This document shows, piece after piece, positions 19,032 to 28,784 of a stretch of DNA of 64,000 nt. The translations under genes and the position numbers were made by a program. Every line of letters begins with the position of its first letter. The first letter of the stretch is position 1. The DNA is from an uncultured Prevotella sp. GTDB taxonomy: Bacteria > Bacteroidota > Bacteroidia > Bacteroidales > Bacteroidaceae. Below the pieces are notes generated by a model that did no database searches, was not told where the DNA came from, and worked only from the letters and a program-made list of their open reading frames with translations. The stretch covers positions 1-64,000 of the forward strand of contig CAMHTW010000005.1 of assembly GCA_946188165.1 (NCBI GenBank). Direction: 5' to 3'.

Positions 19032-20924
19032 TTATTCGAGATAAGTGTAACCATAGAGCCCTGAGCGGTAGTTGGAGAGGAATTCCTTACCCTCTTCCAA
19101 GGTAATCTTGCCTTGCTTGACACTCTTGGCCACCCAGATTTCCAGCTGGCGAACCAGTTTCTTAGGATTATACTGCACATATTCCAGCACTTCTTCCACC
19201 GTCTCACCATCGAATATCTGGTCGATATGATACTGACCATCCTTCACAGAGATGTGGACAGCAGTAGTGTCGCCAAACAGGTTGTGCATATCGCCTAAGA
19301 TTTCCTGATAGGCACCTACCAGGAATACACCCAGATAATAGTTCTCATTCTTCTTCAACGTGTGAACGGGCAATGAGTGGGAGTTATGACGATTGGTAGC
19401 GAAGTTTGCTATCTTACCGTCCGAGTCACAGGTAATGTCCTGAATGGTGGCATTACGGGTAGGACGCTCATTGAGTCGCTGGATGGGCATAATCGGGAAT
19501 ATCTGGTCGATGGCCCATGAGTCGGGCAACGACTGGAACAGCGAGAAGTTGCAGAAATACTTATCAGCCAACAGTTTGTCGATGTTCATCAGTTCCTCAG
19601 GCACATGCTTCAGGTTCTTTGACAAGGCATGAATCTCATGACATACACTCCAATACATAGCCTCAATCTCAGCACGTGTCTTCAAATCGACGATACCATG
19701 AGCAAACAAGTCGAGCACCTCTTCACGAATCTGCTCGGCATCGTGCCAGTCTTCCAACACATTACGAGGCGACAGGTTATCCCATATCTCATAGAGATCC
19801 TTTACCAGCTGATGTGAGTTCTCATCCGGCTCGAATTCCTCTGGCATCTCAGGCAACGAAGCTGTTTCCAGCACGTCAATTACCAAGACGGAATGGTGAG
19901 CAGCCAGCGAACGACCACTCTCCGTTATCAGGTTGGGATGGGGAATCTCGTTACGATTGGCAGCATCGACGAAGGTATAGATACAGTCGTTGACATACTC
20001 CTGAATAGAATAGTTGACACTACTCTCACTCGAAGGAGAACGGGTTCCGTCGTAGTCAACACCCAGTCCACCACCGCAATCCACAAAGTCAACATTATAA
20101 CCCATCTTATGCAGCTGCACATAGAACTGAGAAGCCTCGCGCAGAGCCGTCTGAATGCGACGAATCTTCGTTATCTGGCTACCAATATGGAAATGAATCA
20201 GGCGCAGGCAGTCGCGCATATCCTTCTTATCCAACATGTCCAATGCTTCCAACAATTCGGCACTGGTCAGTCCGAATTTCGAGGCATCGCCACCACTTTC
20301 TTCCCATTTGCCACTTCCGCTGGAAGCCAACTTGATACGAATACCGATATTGGGCTTAACACCCAACTTCTTAGCTTCCTTGGCAATGATTTCCAGTTCG
20401 TTCAGCTTCTCCACTACAATGAAGATACGCTTACCCATCTTCTGTGCCAACAGGGCCAGCTCAATATATGACTGGTCCTTATAGCCATTACAGATGATGA
20501 TGGAATCGCTCTGGCACTGTACGGCTATCACGGCATGCAACTCAGGTTTAGAACCAGCCTCGATGCCAAGATTAAACTTAGCGCCGTGTGAGATAATCTC
20601 TTCGACCACGGGCTGCATCTGGTTGACCTTAATGGGGAACACCACATAGTTCTCAGCCTTATATTCATACTCCTCAGCAGCCTTCTTAAAGCAGCTCCAC
20701 GTCTTCTCGATACGATTGTCGAGGATATCGGGGAAGCGCAGCAGCACAGGCGACTGTACATCGCGCAATGCCAACTCATCCATCACATCACGGATATCAA
20801 TCTGCGTGTTGTCCTTACAGGGCGTCACATAGACATTTCCTTGTTCGTTGATGCCAAAGTAGCTGGTACCCCAGCCGTTGATGTTGTACAACTCCTTAGA
20901 GTCATCGATGGTCCATTTCTTCAT
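19032..20924 (-). CDS. speA: Biosynthetic arginine decarboxylase
   Basis: FPIKVNQMQPVVEEI, FHIGSQITKI, VDCGGGLGVDYDGT. Confidence 0.95.
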   Translation of the reverse strand: MKKWTIDDSKELYNINGWGTSYFGINEQGNVYVTPCKDNTQIDIRDVMDELALRDVQSPVLLRFPDILDNRIEKTWSCFKKAAEEYEYKAENYVVFPIKVNQMQPVVEEIISHGAKFNLGIEAGSKPELHAVIAVQCQSDSIIICNGYKDQSYIELALLAQKMGKRIFIVVEKLNELEIIAKEAKKLGVKPNIGIRIKLASSGSGKWEESGGDASKFGLTSAELLEALDMLDKKDMRDCLRLIHFHIGSQITKIRRIQTALREASQFYVQLHKMGYNVDFVDCGGGLGVDYDGTRSPSSESSVNYSIQEYVNDCIYTFVDAANRNEIPHPNLITESGRSLAAHHSVLVIDVLETASLPEMPEEFEPDENSHQLVKDLYEIWDNLSPRNVLEDWHDAEQIREEVLDLFAHGIVDLKTRAEIEAMYWSVCHEIHALSKNLKHVPEELMNIDKLLADKYFCNFSLFQSLPDSWAIDQIFPIMPIQRLNERPTRNATIQDITCDSDGKIANFATNRHNSHSLPVHTLKKNENYYLGVFLVGAYQEILGDMHNLFGDTTAVHISVKDGQYHIDQIFDGETVEEVLEYVQYNPKKLVRQLEIWVAKSVKQGKITLEEGKEFLSNYRSGLYGYTYLE

Positions 20925-20941
20925 TTTATTTTCTGTTTTTT

Positions 20942-20995
20942 TATGGGGCCTATAGGGCCTATGGGGCTTATAGGACTTATGAGACTTATGGGTTA
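20942..20995. repeat. Degenerate 9-bp tandem repeat (TATGGGGCC-type, ~6 units)
   Basis: tatggggcctatagggcctatggggcttataggacttatgagacttatggg. Confidence 0.9.
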
Positions 20996-21520
20996 TATTG
21001 ATAACATTTCGCGCAGGGATGCTACGCTGCCTTGGATTTTATCGTATTCGTCCAGCACGTTGACATCTAAGATATGACGAGCTTTCTCATAGAACGGAGA
21101 GCGCTCCTTCAGGTGTTCTGTGATATAGGCTATCAGCTCCTCAGCACTCTTGCCTTTCAACAACGGACGTTCAATCTTAGCCATCAGCAGATGCTTGTAA
21201 AGTGTCTCAGGTGTTGCCTTCAGATAGATTACATCACCCTGCTGGTTCAAATAGTCCATATTGTCGAAGAAGCAGGGCGTGCCACCGCCACAACTGATGA
21301 TGACATCCTCGAATTCAGCCACCTCGTGCAACATGTTATATTCTATCTTTCGAAAGCCTTCCTCGCCACGTTCAGCAAAAATCTGCGACACTGATTTGCG
21401 CATACGGCTTTCAATATACCAGTCGAGGTCGTAGAACATCATGCCCGTCTCCTTGGAGAGAGCCTTGCCCACAGTGGTCTTCCCTGAGCCCATGTAACCA
21501 ACAAGGATGATACGCCTCAT
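20993..21520 (-). CDS. aroK: Shikimate kinase
   Basis: LVGYMGSGKTTVGKAL; overlaps topA stop. Confidence 0.92.
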   Translation of the reverse strand: MRRIILVGYMGSGKTTVGKALSKETGMMFYDLDWYIESRMRKSVSQIFAERGEEGFRKIEYNMLHEVAEFEDVIISCGGGTPCFFDNMDYLNQQGDVIYLKATPETLYKHLLMAKIERPLLKGKSAEELIAYITEHLKERSPFYEKARHILDVNVLDEYDKIQGSVASLREMLSI

Positions 21521-23820
21521 TTCTTCTGCTTTTCGATGATAGCCATACACTCGTCGTAGGTCAGGTCGGCAGCCTTAGCCTGCTGTGACTTAAGCAGACG
21601 ATAGTTTTTGCCGTCGTATGCCAGATAAGGGCCATAACGACCATTCAGCACCTCCAGCTTCGAATCCTCTTCGAATGTCTTCATGTGCTTCTGACTTTCC
21701 TGCAGGCGCTTCTCCAGAATCAGGCGGATAGACTCGTCGAGTGTAATAGTCATAGGATCAGCATCCTTAGGCATTGAGGTATATTTCCTCTGATGCAGAA
21801 TGTAGGGACCAAAACGGCCTGCGCCTATCACGACAGCTGAACCCTCAAAGTCGCCCAGTGTACGAGGCAGTTTAAAGAGTTCCAAAGCCTCATCGATGGT
21901 AATGGTTTCCATGCTCTTGTCAGCAGGCAGCTGGGCAAACTGAGGCTTTTCGGCATCTTCGGCAGAACCAATCTGCACAACAGGTCCAAAACGGCCTATC
22001 TTAACATATACCGGCTTGCCAGTCTTAGGATCCTTGCCCAACAGACGCTCACCAGCCTTACGTTCCTGACGATCATTCATCGTATTCTCCACCGTAGGTT
22101 CAAAGTCACGATAAAAGGTCTTCATCATCTGAGTCCACTGCTCATCGCCCTCAGCAATCTTATCGAAATCCTGCTCGACTTTGGCAGTGAAGTTATAGTC
22201 CATTATCTCCGTGAAGTGCTTCATCAGGAAATCGTTGACCACCACACCGACATCCGTTGGCAACAGCTTACCCTTATCAGAGCCAACCATCTCCTTACGT
22301 TCCTTTTGGGTAATGACCTTACCCTTCAGAATGTCTACCGTATAGCTGCGCTCTTCGCCCTTCTGGTCGCCCTTGTGAACATATTCACGCTGCTGGATGG
22401 TAGAGATAGTGGGAGCATAAGTTGACGGACGGCCGATACCCAGTTCCTCAAGCTTGTGAACCAGCGAAGCTTCCGTATAGCGCTGGGGAGCCTGACTGAA
22501 ACGCTCGGTAGCCTGAATCTCACGACGCGTCAGTTCCATACCTTTCTTCAATGGGGGCAGCAAGTGGCTTTCTTCCTCCTGCTGGTCTTCGTCATCATAA
22601 CTCTCACGATAGACTTTGATGAAACCGTCAAACTTCACAACCTCGCCCTGAGCCACAAACTGCTCTTCTGCACCACTGATGGAAATATTCACAGTGGTAC
22701 GCTCCATAACGGCATCAGCCATCTGACTGGCAATGGTACGCTTCCAAATCAGCTCATAGAGTTTGCGCTCCTGGACAGTTCCCTCAATGGTCTGCTTGTC
22801 CATATAGGTCGGGCGGATGGCTTCGTGAGCCTCTTGGGCGCCCTTTGAACTGGTGTGATATTTGCGAACCTTTGAATATTCTTCGCCATAGAGTTTGTTG
22901 ATTTCCTCCTTGGCAGCATTGATACACAGACTTGAAAGGTTCACAGAGTCAGTACGCATATAGGTAATCTGTCCATGCTCGTACAAGTGTTGAGCCACCA
23001 TCATGGTCTGCGACACCGTAAAGCCCAACTTACGGGCGGCCTCCTGCTGTAAGGTGGAAGTCGTGAAAGGAGGTGCTGGCATACGCTTCATGGGTTTCTT
23101 GCTGACGTTGTCAACTGTATATTTAGCATCTATGCACTTCTTCAAGAACTGCTCCACCTCTTCATGGGTCTTCAGGCGCTGCGCCAAAGTCGCTCTGACC
23201 TCTGTCTGAGAACCATCAGCATTGGTAATGGCAAAAATACCCGTCACGCTATAGAACGGCTCACTCTGGAACGACTGTATTTCACGTTCGCGCTCGACTA
23301 TCAGACGAACGGCCACGCTTTGAACACGACCAGCAGAGAGAGCGGGCTTTACCTTGCGCCACAAAACGGGTGACAACTTAAAGCCTACCAAACGGTCGAG
23401 CACACGACGGGCCTGCTGGGCATTGACCAGATTCATGTCCAAATGACGAGGATGCTCGATAGCTTCAAGGATGGCGGGTTTTGTAATTTCGTGGAATACG
23501 ATACGATTGGTCTTCTTCTCGTCCAATCCCAACACCTCACACAGATGCCATGAGATGGCTTCTCCCTCACGGTCCTCATCGGATGCGAGCCATACCTTAT
23601 CGGCCTTCTCAGCATTCTGCTTCAGTTCCTTTACCAACTTCATCTTCTCCTCAGGAATCTCATATTCTGGTTGAAGCGTATTGGTATCGATACTCATCTC
23701 TTTCTTCTTTAAGTCGCGAATATGTCCATAGCTCGACATGACCTTATAGTCCTTGCCAAGAAATTTTTCAATGGTCTTTGCCTTTGCAGGCGACTCTACA
23801 ATCACTAAGTTCTTTTGCAT
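21517..23820 (-). CDS. topA: DNA topoisomerase I
   Basis: LVIVESPAKAKTIEKFLG, ASDEDREGEAISWHL, ITYMRTDSVNLS. Confidence 0.97.
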   Translation of the reverse strand: MQKNLVIVESPAKAKTIEKFLGKDYKVMSSYGHIRDLKKKEMSIDTNTLQPEYEIPEEKMKLVKELKQNAEKADKVWLASDEDREGEAISWHLCEVLGLDEKKTNRIVFHEITKPAILEAIEHPRHLDMNLVNAQQARRVLDRLVGFKLSPVLWRKVKPALSAGRVQSVAVRLIVEREREIQSFQSEPFYSVTGIFAITNADGSQTEVRATLAQRLKTHEEVEQFLKKCIDAKYTVDNVSKKPMKRMPAPPFTTSTLQQEAARKLGFTVSQTMMVAQHLYEHGQITYMRTDSVNLSSLCINAAKEEINKLYGEEYSKVRKYHTSSKGAQEAHEAIRPTYMDKQTIEGTVQERKLYELIWKRTIASQMADAVMERTTVNISISGAEEQFVAQGEVVKFDGFIKVYRESYDDEDQQEEESHLLPPLKKGMELTRREIQATERFSQAPQRYTEASLVHKLEELGIGRPSTYAPTISTIQQREYVHKGDQKGEERSYTVDILKGKVITQKERKEMVGSDKGKLLPTDVGVVVNDFLMKHFTEIMDYNFTAKVEQDFDKIAEGDEQWTQMMKTFYRDFEPTVENTMNDRQERKAGERLLGKDPKTGKPVYVKIGRFGPVVQIGSAEDAEKPQFAQLPADKSMETITIDEALELFKLPRTLGDFEGSAVVIGAGRFGPYILHQRKYTSMPKDADPMTITLDESIRLILEKRLQESQKHMKTFEEDSKLEVLNGRYGPYLAYDGKNYRLLKSQQAKAADLTYDECMAIIEKQKK

Positions 23821-24001
23821 ATTTATATTGTTTCTTTTTTACTTCCACTCTAACGAAAAGAAGACTCAAGTCAACTTACGGGCTGCAAAAGTATGCAAAA
23901 GTTTTGGTTACACCTTATATATATAGCAGTTTTTTTATTTTCTTAACGTTTCGGAGCAAAAACTCTTCACTTTTCACTCTTCACTTTTCACTTTTTATTC
24001 G

Positions 24002-24009
24002 TACCTTTG
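24002..24009 (+). promoter_or_regulatory. Bacteroidetes -7 box (TACCTTTG)
   Basis: Upstream of GH3 start at 24033. Confidence 0.55.
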
Positions 24010-24032
24010 CAGAAATTCTAACTAATTATTCT

Positions 24033-26432
24033 ATGAAGAAATTAATGACTACTGCCCTACTGGCAATGTTGACAATGACAACAATGAATGGACAAATTAA
24101 ACTGAAGGCCAATAATATCGATGATGTGATAAAGGCCATGACCCTGGAAGAGAAGGCGAAACTTCTTGTGGGAGGTGCTAACAATTTCTTTAATGCTGGC
24201 GCAGTAGTCGGTGGCGAGGCCGATTTGGTTGCAGGTGCTGCTGGTACCTCTCCTGCTATTCCCCGTTTGGGAATTCCTGCTACCGTACTGACGGACGGCC
24301 CTGCCGGTGTACGTATCGACCCCACTCGCAAAGGTACTGACAAAACCTATTATGCTACTGCTTTCCCTATTGGCTCTTGCTTGGCATCAACATGGAATAC
24401 AGAGTTGGTAAGTCAGGTTGGTCAGGCCATTGGTAATGAGACCAAGGAATACCGTTGCGACGTCATTCTGGGTCCTGGCATGAACCTGCATCGCAATCCC
24501 CTCTGTGGTCGTAATTTCGAGTACTACTCTGAGGACCCTCTGCTGACGGGTAAGATTGCTGCTGCCTATATTCGGGGTGTGCAGCAGGAGGGCGTTGGCG
24601 TATCTGCCAAGCACTTTGCCGTCAACTCGCAGGAGACCGATCGTACCAGCGTCGACGAACGTGTCAGCCAGCGTGCAGCACGTGAGATATACCTGCGTGG
24701 CTTTGAGATTGCCGTCCGCGAGAGTGACCCTTGGACCATTATGGCTTCGTACAATAAGATTAATGGCCAGTTCTCGATGGGCAACCACGACCTGCTGACC
24801 AAGATACTACGCGACGACTGGGGCTTTAAGGGTATCGTGATGACTGACTGGATTGGTATTCGCGATGGGCTGCCAACAATTACTGAGGTACACGCTGGCA
24901 ACGACCTCATGGAGCCAGGTCAACCTGCTCAGGTTCAGGAGATTATTGCTGGTGTCAAGAATGGCAAACTCAGCATAGCCGATGTGGACCGCAACGTACG
25001 CCGTATGCTGGAATACATTGTCAAGACACCCAGCTTCCGTCAGTATCCCGCTTCTAACAATCCTGACTTCAAGGCCCATGCTGCCATTACCCGCCAGAGT
25101 GCTGCCGAGGGTATCGTCCTGCTGAAGAACAATGGATGCCTCCCCCTAACCCCCTCCAATAAGAGGGGGGATTCCGAGGCTACCTCTCTACTTGGAGAGG
25201 GCGGGGGGAGAGGCTATACCGTCGCCCTCTTTGGCGAAAACTCCTACGACTTCCTCAGCGGTGGTACGGGTTCTGGTTGTGTGCATCCACCCTACGTGGT
25301 CGACATGCTCGAAGGCCTGAAAAATGCTGGTATCAAATCTTCGCCTACGCTGACCAATATCTATCGCAAGTATATCGAATATGCTAAGGTAAAGTTCCAG
25401 GCTGAGCGCCATCCTGCCAAGTGGTACCAGATGGAGCAGTTCGGACAGCAGAAATATCCTGAGATTGCCATTGACCCCATCTGCATCAATAATGAGGTAA
25501 AGGGTGCCGATGCAGCCATCATTACCATCGGCCGTCAGGCTGGTGAGGGTGTCGATCGCGATATCGCTACTGAGTTCAACCTCGTTCCCGAGGAACAGGC
25601 CCTTATCAAGGATGTCTGCAATGCTTTCCACGCTGTTGGTAAACCCGTCATCGTCATCATCAACTCCGGAAGTGTCATCGAGACGGCCTCTTGGAGCGGC
25701 TACCCCGATGCCATTCTCTGCGCTTGGCAGCCAGGTATGGAAGGCGGTAATTCAATTGCCGACCTGCTCACTGGCAAGGTCAATCCTTCTGGCAAACTGA
25801 CCATGACTTGGCCCATTGCCGCTACCGATCATGCCTCAACGAAGAACTTCCCAGGCAATCTCGACAACTACTCGCTGATGCAGATGGTGGGCAGCAACCG
25901 TCCTATTCCTGGTCATGCCTACACCAACCACGAGGAGGACATCTACGTGGGCTATCGCTTCTTCGACACCTTCAACCGCGAGGTGGCCTACCCCTTCGGC
26001 TATGGTCTCAGCTATACCACCTTCGAGATGTCGAAACCCGTCGTTAAGGCTAAGGGTAAGGACGCTGTCGAGGTAAGCATCACTGTTAAGAATACAGGTG
26101 CTGTCAGTGGTAAGGAGGTGGCTCAGGTCTATGTCCAGGCACCCAAGGGTAAATTGGAGAAACCTGCACAGGAACTGAAAGCCTTCGCCAAGACACGCGA
26201 GTTGAAACCCGGTGAGAGCCAGACGCTCACGATGACTATTCCAGTACGCGACCTGGCCAGCTTCGACGAGGCTGGGTCACAGTGGCTGACAGAGGCAGGT
26301 GTCTATACTTTCCACATCGGCGCCTCAAGTCGTGACATCAAGGCTTCTGCCCAACTGAAAATTGCGGAATACACAGAGAAGACTACCAACGCCCTTGCTC
26401 CCAAGCAGAAACTGAACCTCTTGAAACAATAA
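24033..26432 (+). CDS. Glycoside hydrolase family 3 (beta-glucosidase-like)
   Basis: GRNFEYYSEDPLLTGKIAAAYIRGVQQEGV, KHFAVNSQE, VMTDWIGI. Confidence 0.93.
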   Translation: MKKLMTTALLAMLTMTTMNGQIKLKANNIDDVIKAMTLEEKAKLLVGGANNFFNAGAVVGGEADLVAGAAGTSPAIPRLGIPATVLTDGPAGVRIDPTRKGTDKTYYATAFPIGSCLASTWNTELVSQVGQAIGNETKEYRCDVILGPGMNLHRNPLCGRNFEYYSEDPLLTGKIAAAYIRGVQQEGVGVSAKHFAVNSQETDRTSVDERVSQRAAREIYLRGFEIAVRESDPWTIMASYNKINGQFSMGNHDLLTKILRDDWGFKGIVMTDWIGIRDGLPTITEVHAGNDLMEPGQPAQVQEIIAGVKNGKLSIADVDRNVRRMLEYIVKTPSFRQYPASNNPDFKAHAAITRQSAAEGIVLLKNNGCLPLTPSNKRGDSEATSLLGEGGGRGYTVALFGENSYDFLSGGTGSGCVHPPYVVDMLEGLKNAGIKSSPTLTNIYRKYIEYAKVKFQAERHPAKWYQMEQFGQQKYPEIAIDPICINNEVKGADAAIITIGRQAGEGVDRDIATEFNLVPEEQALIKDVCNAFHAVGKPVIVIINSGSVIETASWSGYPDAILCAWQPGMEGGNSIADLLTGKVNPSGKLTMTWPIAATDHASTKNFPGNLDNYSLMQMVGSNRPIPGHAYTNHEEDIYVGYRFFDTFNREVAYPFGYGLSYTTFEMSKPVVKAKGKDAVEVSITVKNTGAVSGKEVAQVYVQAPKGKLEKPAQELKAFAKTRELKPGESQTLTMTIPVRDLASFDEAGSQWLTEAGVYTFHIGASSRDIKASAQLKIAEYTEKTTNALAPKQKLNLLKQ
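25139..25214. repeat. GC-rich palindromic element P5 inside the GH3 coding sequence
   Basis: cctccccctaaccccctccaataagaggggggattccgaggctacctctctacttggagagggcggggggagaggc. Confidence 0.9.
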
Positions 26433-26469
26433 TAGGGTTTGCATTTGGCTGCAAGAAACGCTAACCCCA

Positions 26470-26798
26470 TCACCCTACACTCAATGTGGCTGAAAGACCG
26501 ATGCACAAAGGGCTTGAGGTCAGTGTAGGGTGCTCTTGACCCTACACTGACCCTTACCTCACCCTACACTCAGACATCATTACTACAGGTAAGCCGAATA
26601 CTGAAAGGAAGCTAACGGACAGGGAAACTACAGCTAGCTGTTTTTCCGTAGGGAGCAAACTCTGATTCCGTAGGCTGCGAACTGGCAGTCCGTCGGGACG
26701 GACTAATCTCTTTTGCTAAACATCGTTTCTCTTGGAGAGAAAGGCCATTTCTCTGGTAGTAAAACAATGTTTCTCTGGTAGTAAAACGCCGTTTTACT
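26470..26798. repeat. Intergenic mosaic: CACCCTACACTSA in both orientations, TTCCGTAGG-type repeats, TTTCTCTGGTAGTAAAAC repeats, AGTCCGTCGGGACGGACT hairpin
   Basis: Repeated words read directly. Confidence 0.85.
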
Positions 26799-26941
26799 CA
26801 TGCGATACCCACACAGCCGACGAGCGATAAGCAGCACTCCTTAGTTTCGAGTTGCAACTTCACAAGGATTGTGAAATCTATATTTTTTGAAATTTCTTTC
26901 TCAAAAATTTGGAATCTTCAGAATAAGTTTGTATCTTTGCA

Positions 26942-27058
26942 CCGTCAGAATGTCGTCAGAGGGCGCGAAACAATTGTTTTCATAGCAATATTCAAGCTGG
27001 ACCTTTCTGACCGCTATACGAGGACATAGCCCACAAGGTTATGTCCTCAGCTTTTCTA
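26942..27058 (+). ncRNA. Candidate ~110-nt small RNA
   Basis: TATCTTTG box at 26932 and GAGGACATAGCC/GGTTATGTCCTC hairpin at 27020-27048; no convincing ORF. Confidence 0.3.
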
Positions 27059-27239
27059 TCACGTCGTTGATGATCTGTTTGATGGATTCCTTGATAATTA
27101 TGAACATCTCGTCAAAGCAACTTAGCAGTACATGTGCCACACGGATATTATCGTTCAGCTCTGTTTGGTCTGCCCTTTTGCTGATAAGCAGGCGCTGACC
27201 GTATATTTCGTCTATAAGAAAATCGTTGTTCTCAATCAT
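27039..27239 (-). CDS. Small hypothetical protein
   Basis: 66-aa ORF, convergent on the hairpin. Confidence 0.4.
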   Translation of the reverse strand: MIENNDFLIDEIYGQRLLISKRADQTELNDNIRVAHVLLSCFDEMFIIIKESIKQIINDVIEKLRT

Positions 27240-27342
27240 AGTGCAAAGGTAATGAAATTATGCATAATAACAAAGAAAAAACAACCTAAAAGTTGTGTAA
27301 TTCGAATAAATTGTTTAACTTTGCCCCCAAAAGGAAGTGATT

Positions 27343-27894
27343 ATGACTTATGATAGCATAACTGAGGACGGAAGGCTTTGGGCAGTCAAATACGATGATT
27401 GTCCTGATAATGCGCTCTACATGCTCTTTGAACAGTGGAATGATGTGGCATGGCTCTACCAATTCTTTAAGGAGAATATGGCAGACTTAATGTCGTATTT
27501 TAAGATCACAGATGTCAACGAGGCTATTTACGATACTATAGAGGACAGTGAACGACTGCAATGTCTGATTATGGACATCTCGCCAGAGGCGGACTTGGAC
27601 AAACTATTCAGGCCCTTAGAGAATAGTCGTTTTGCTGATATGCTGCTTGGCAAGGAAAAAGCTCGGTTGAAGGATGTTTCTAAGCATGCCTCATGGCTAA
27701 GAATATACGCTATCAAGCTGGAACCAGGAATCTATGTCATTACGGGTGGAGCCATTAAGCTTACCCGTACCATGCAGGAACGAGAACATACGCTTCGTGA
27801 GTTGGCTAAGATGGAGAAAGTGCGCTCCCATCTATTGACTAATAATATAGTTGATAAGGATTCCTTTGATGATTACATGAGTGAATTAATTTGA
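27343..27894 (+). CDS. Putative toxin of a HigBA-like pair
   Basis: HASWLRIYAIKLEPGIYVITGGAIKLTRTMQERE pattern; followed by XRE-type gene. Confidence 0.6.
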   Translation: MTYDSITEDGRLWAVKYDDCPDNALYMLFEQWNDVAWLYQFFKENMADLMSYFKITDVNEAIYDTIEDSERLQCLIMDISPEADLDKLFRPLENSRFADMLLGKEKARLKDVSKHASWLRIYAIKLEPGIYVITGGAIKLTRTMQEREHTLRELAKMEKVRSHLLTNNIVDKDSFDDYMSELI

Positions 27895-27913
27895 TATAGA
27901 AAAGGAGGTTAAT

Positions 27914-28222
27914 ATGAAAGAAGTAATCGCACGACTGAAAGAACATCAGTCACCGACTCCTTCAAAATGGAGGGAAAGGGCAGAGTGGAGGCAGCAGAAC
28001 AAATCGTGGTTGCGGCACTCCCAGCGTATTGCAGTGAAAATGCTTGAGAAGATGGATGAACTGGGATTAACTCAGAAACAATTGGCAGAACTGATGGGAT
28101 GTAGCCAGCAATACGTTTCAAAGGTTCTGAAAGGTCAGGAGAATCTTTCTCTCGAAACCATGTCGAAGATAGAAGACTGTCTGCACATTTCTATTCTCAA
28201 AGAAGAGTTGGAGATGGCATAA
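27914..28222 (+). CDS. XRE-family HTH protein, putative antitoxin
   Basis: MDELGLTQKQLAELMGCSQQYVSKVLKGQENLSLETMSKIEDCL. Confidence 0.8.
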   Translation: MKEVIARLKEHQSPTPSKWRERAEWRQQNKSWLRHSQRIAVKMLEKMDELGLTQKQLAELMGCSQQYVSKVLKGQENLSLETMSKIEDCLHISILKEELEMA

Positions 28223-28344
28223 GTAACCATAACCTTAAGGGAAAGGAATATGATTATGAACATTCGGAACCATAAAGCCTCGTAATGTTTAACCGAGACG
28301 GCATGAGACATCAATCCGTGTCGCCTCATAACATTTACGAGACA

Positions 28345-28458
28345 ATGAGCAGAAGTAGAAAGCGAATGCCAGGCAGCACATGGTGTTGCTGCAAGTCGCA
28401 AAAAAAAGAAACGGGGTCGGTTCCGAATGATCTGGAACATTATACACTCTTAGTAATG
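28345..28458 (+). pseudogene. Possible frameshifted small basic protein (MSRSRKRMPGSTWCCCKSQKK...)
   Basis: A8 run at 28400-28407; alternate frame reads KKRGRFRMIWNIIHS*. Confidence 0.3.
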
Positions 28459-28504
28459 AGAAGTATTTATTTCTTAAACTATCTTTCTGCTCTTTTAATC
28501 TGTT

Positions 28505-28783
28505 TTATTTTGCTACATATTCACCAATACCGTGGTTAGAACCTTTTCGATAAGAATATATCCATAAATGATTATAAAAACAAAAAACAATATAACCAGA
28601 CTTCTCCTGATTCTTGTATATGAAAGGCCATTTTAATACAAAGTAGTTGGTATCGTTAAAATGTACAAAATCTGAAATACGCCCTCCACCATTGCTTTTC
28701 CAATAATATTGCTTTATGTGTATTGGGGTATTGAAATACAAAATTAGGATAATCGGTATGATTGCTAAATATTTTTTTTTCAT
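28505..28783 (-). CDS. Small hypothetical protein with N-terminal TM/signal segment
   Basis: MKKKYLAIIPIILILYFNTPIHIKQYYW; A9 run right after ATG. Confidence 0.45.
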   Translation of the reverse strand: MKKKYLAIIPIILILYFNTPIHIKQYYWKSNGGGRISDFVHFNDTNYFVLKWPFIYKNQEKSGYIVFCFYNHLWIYSYRKGSNHGIGEYVAK

Positions 28784-28784
28784 T

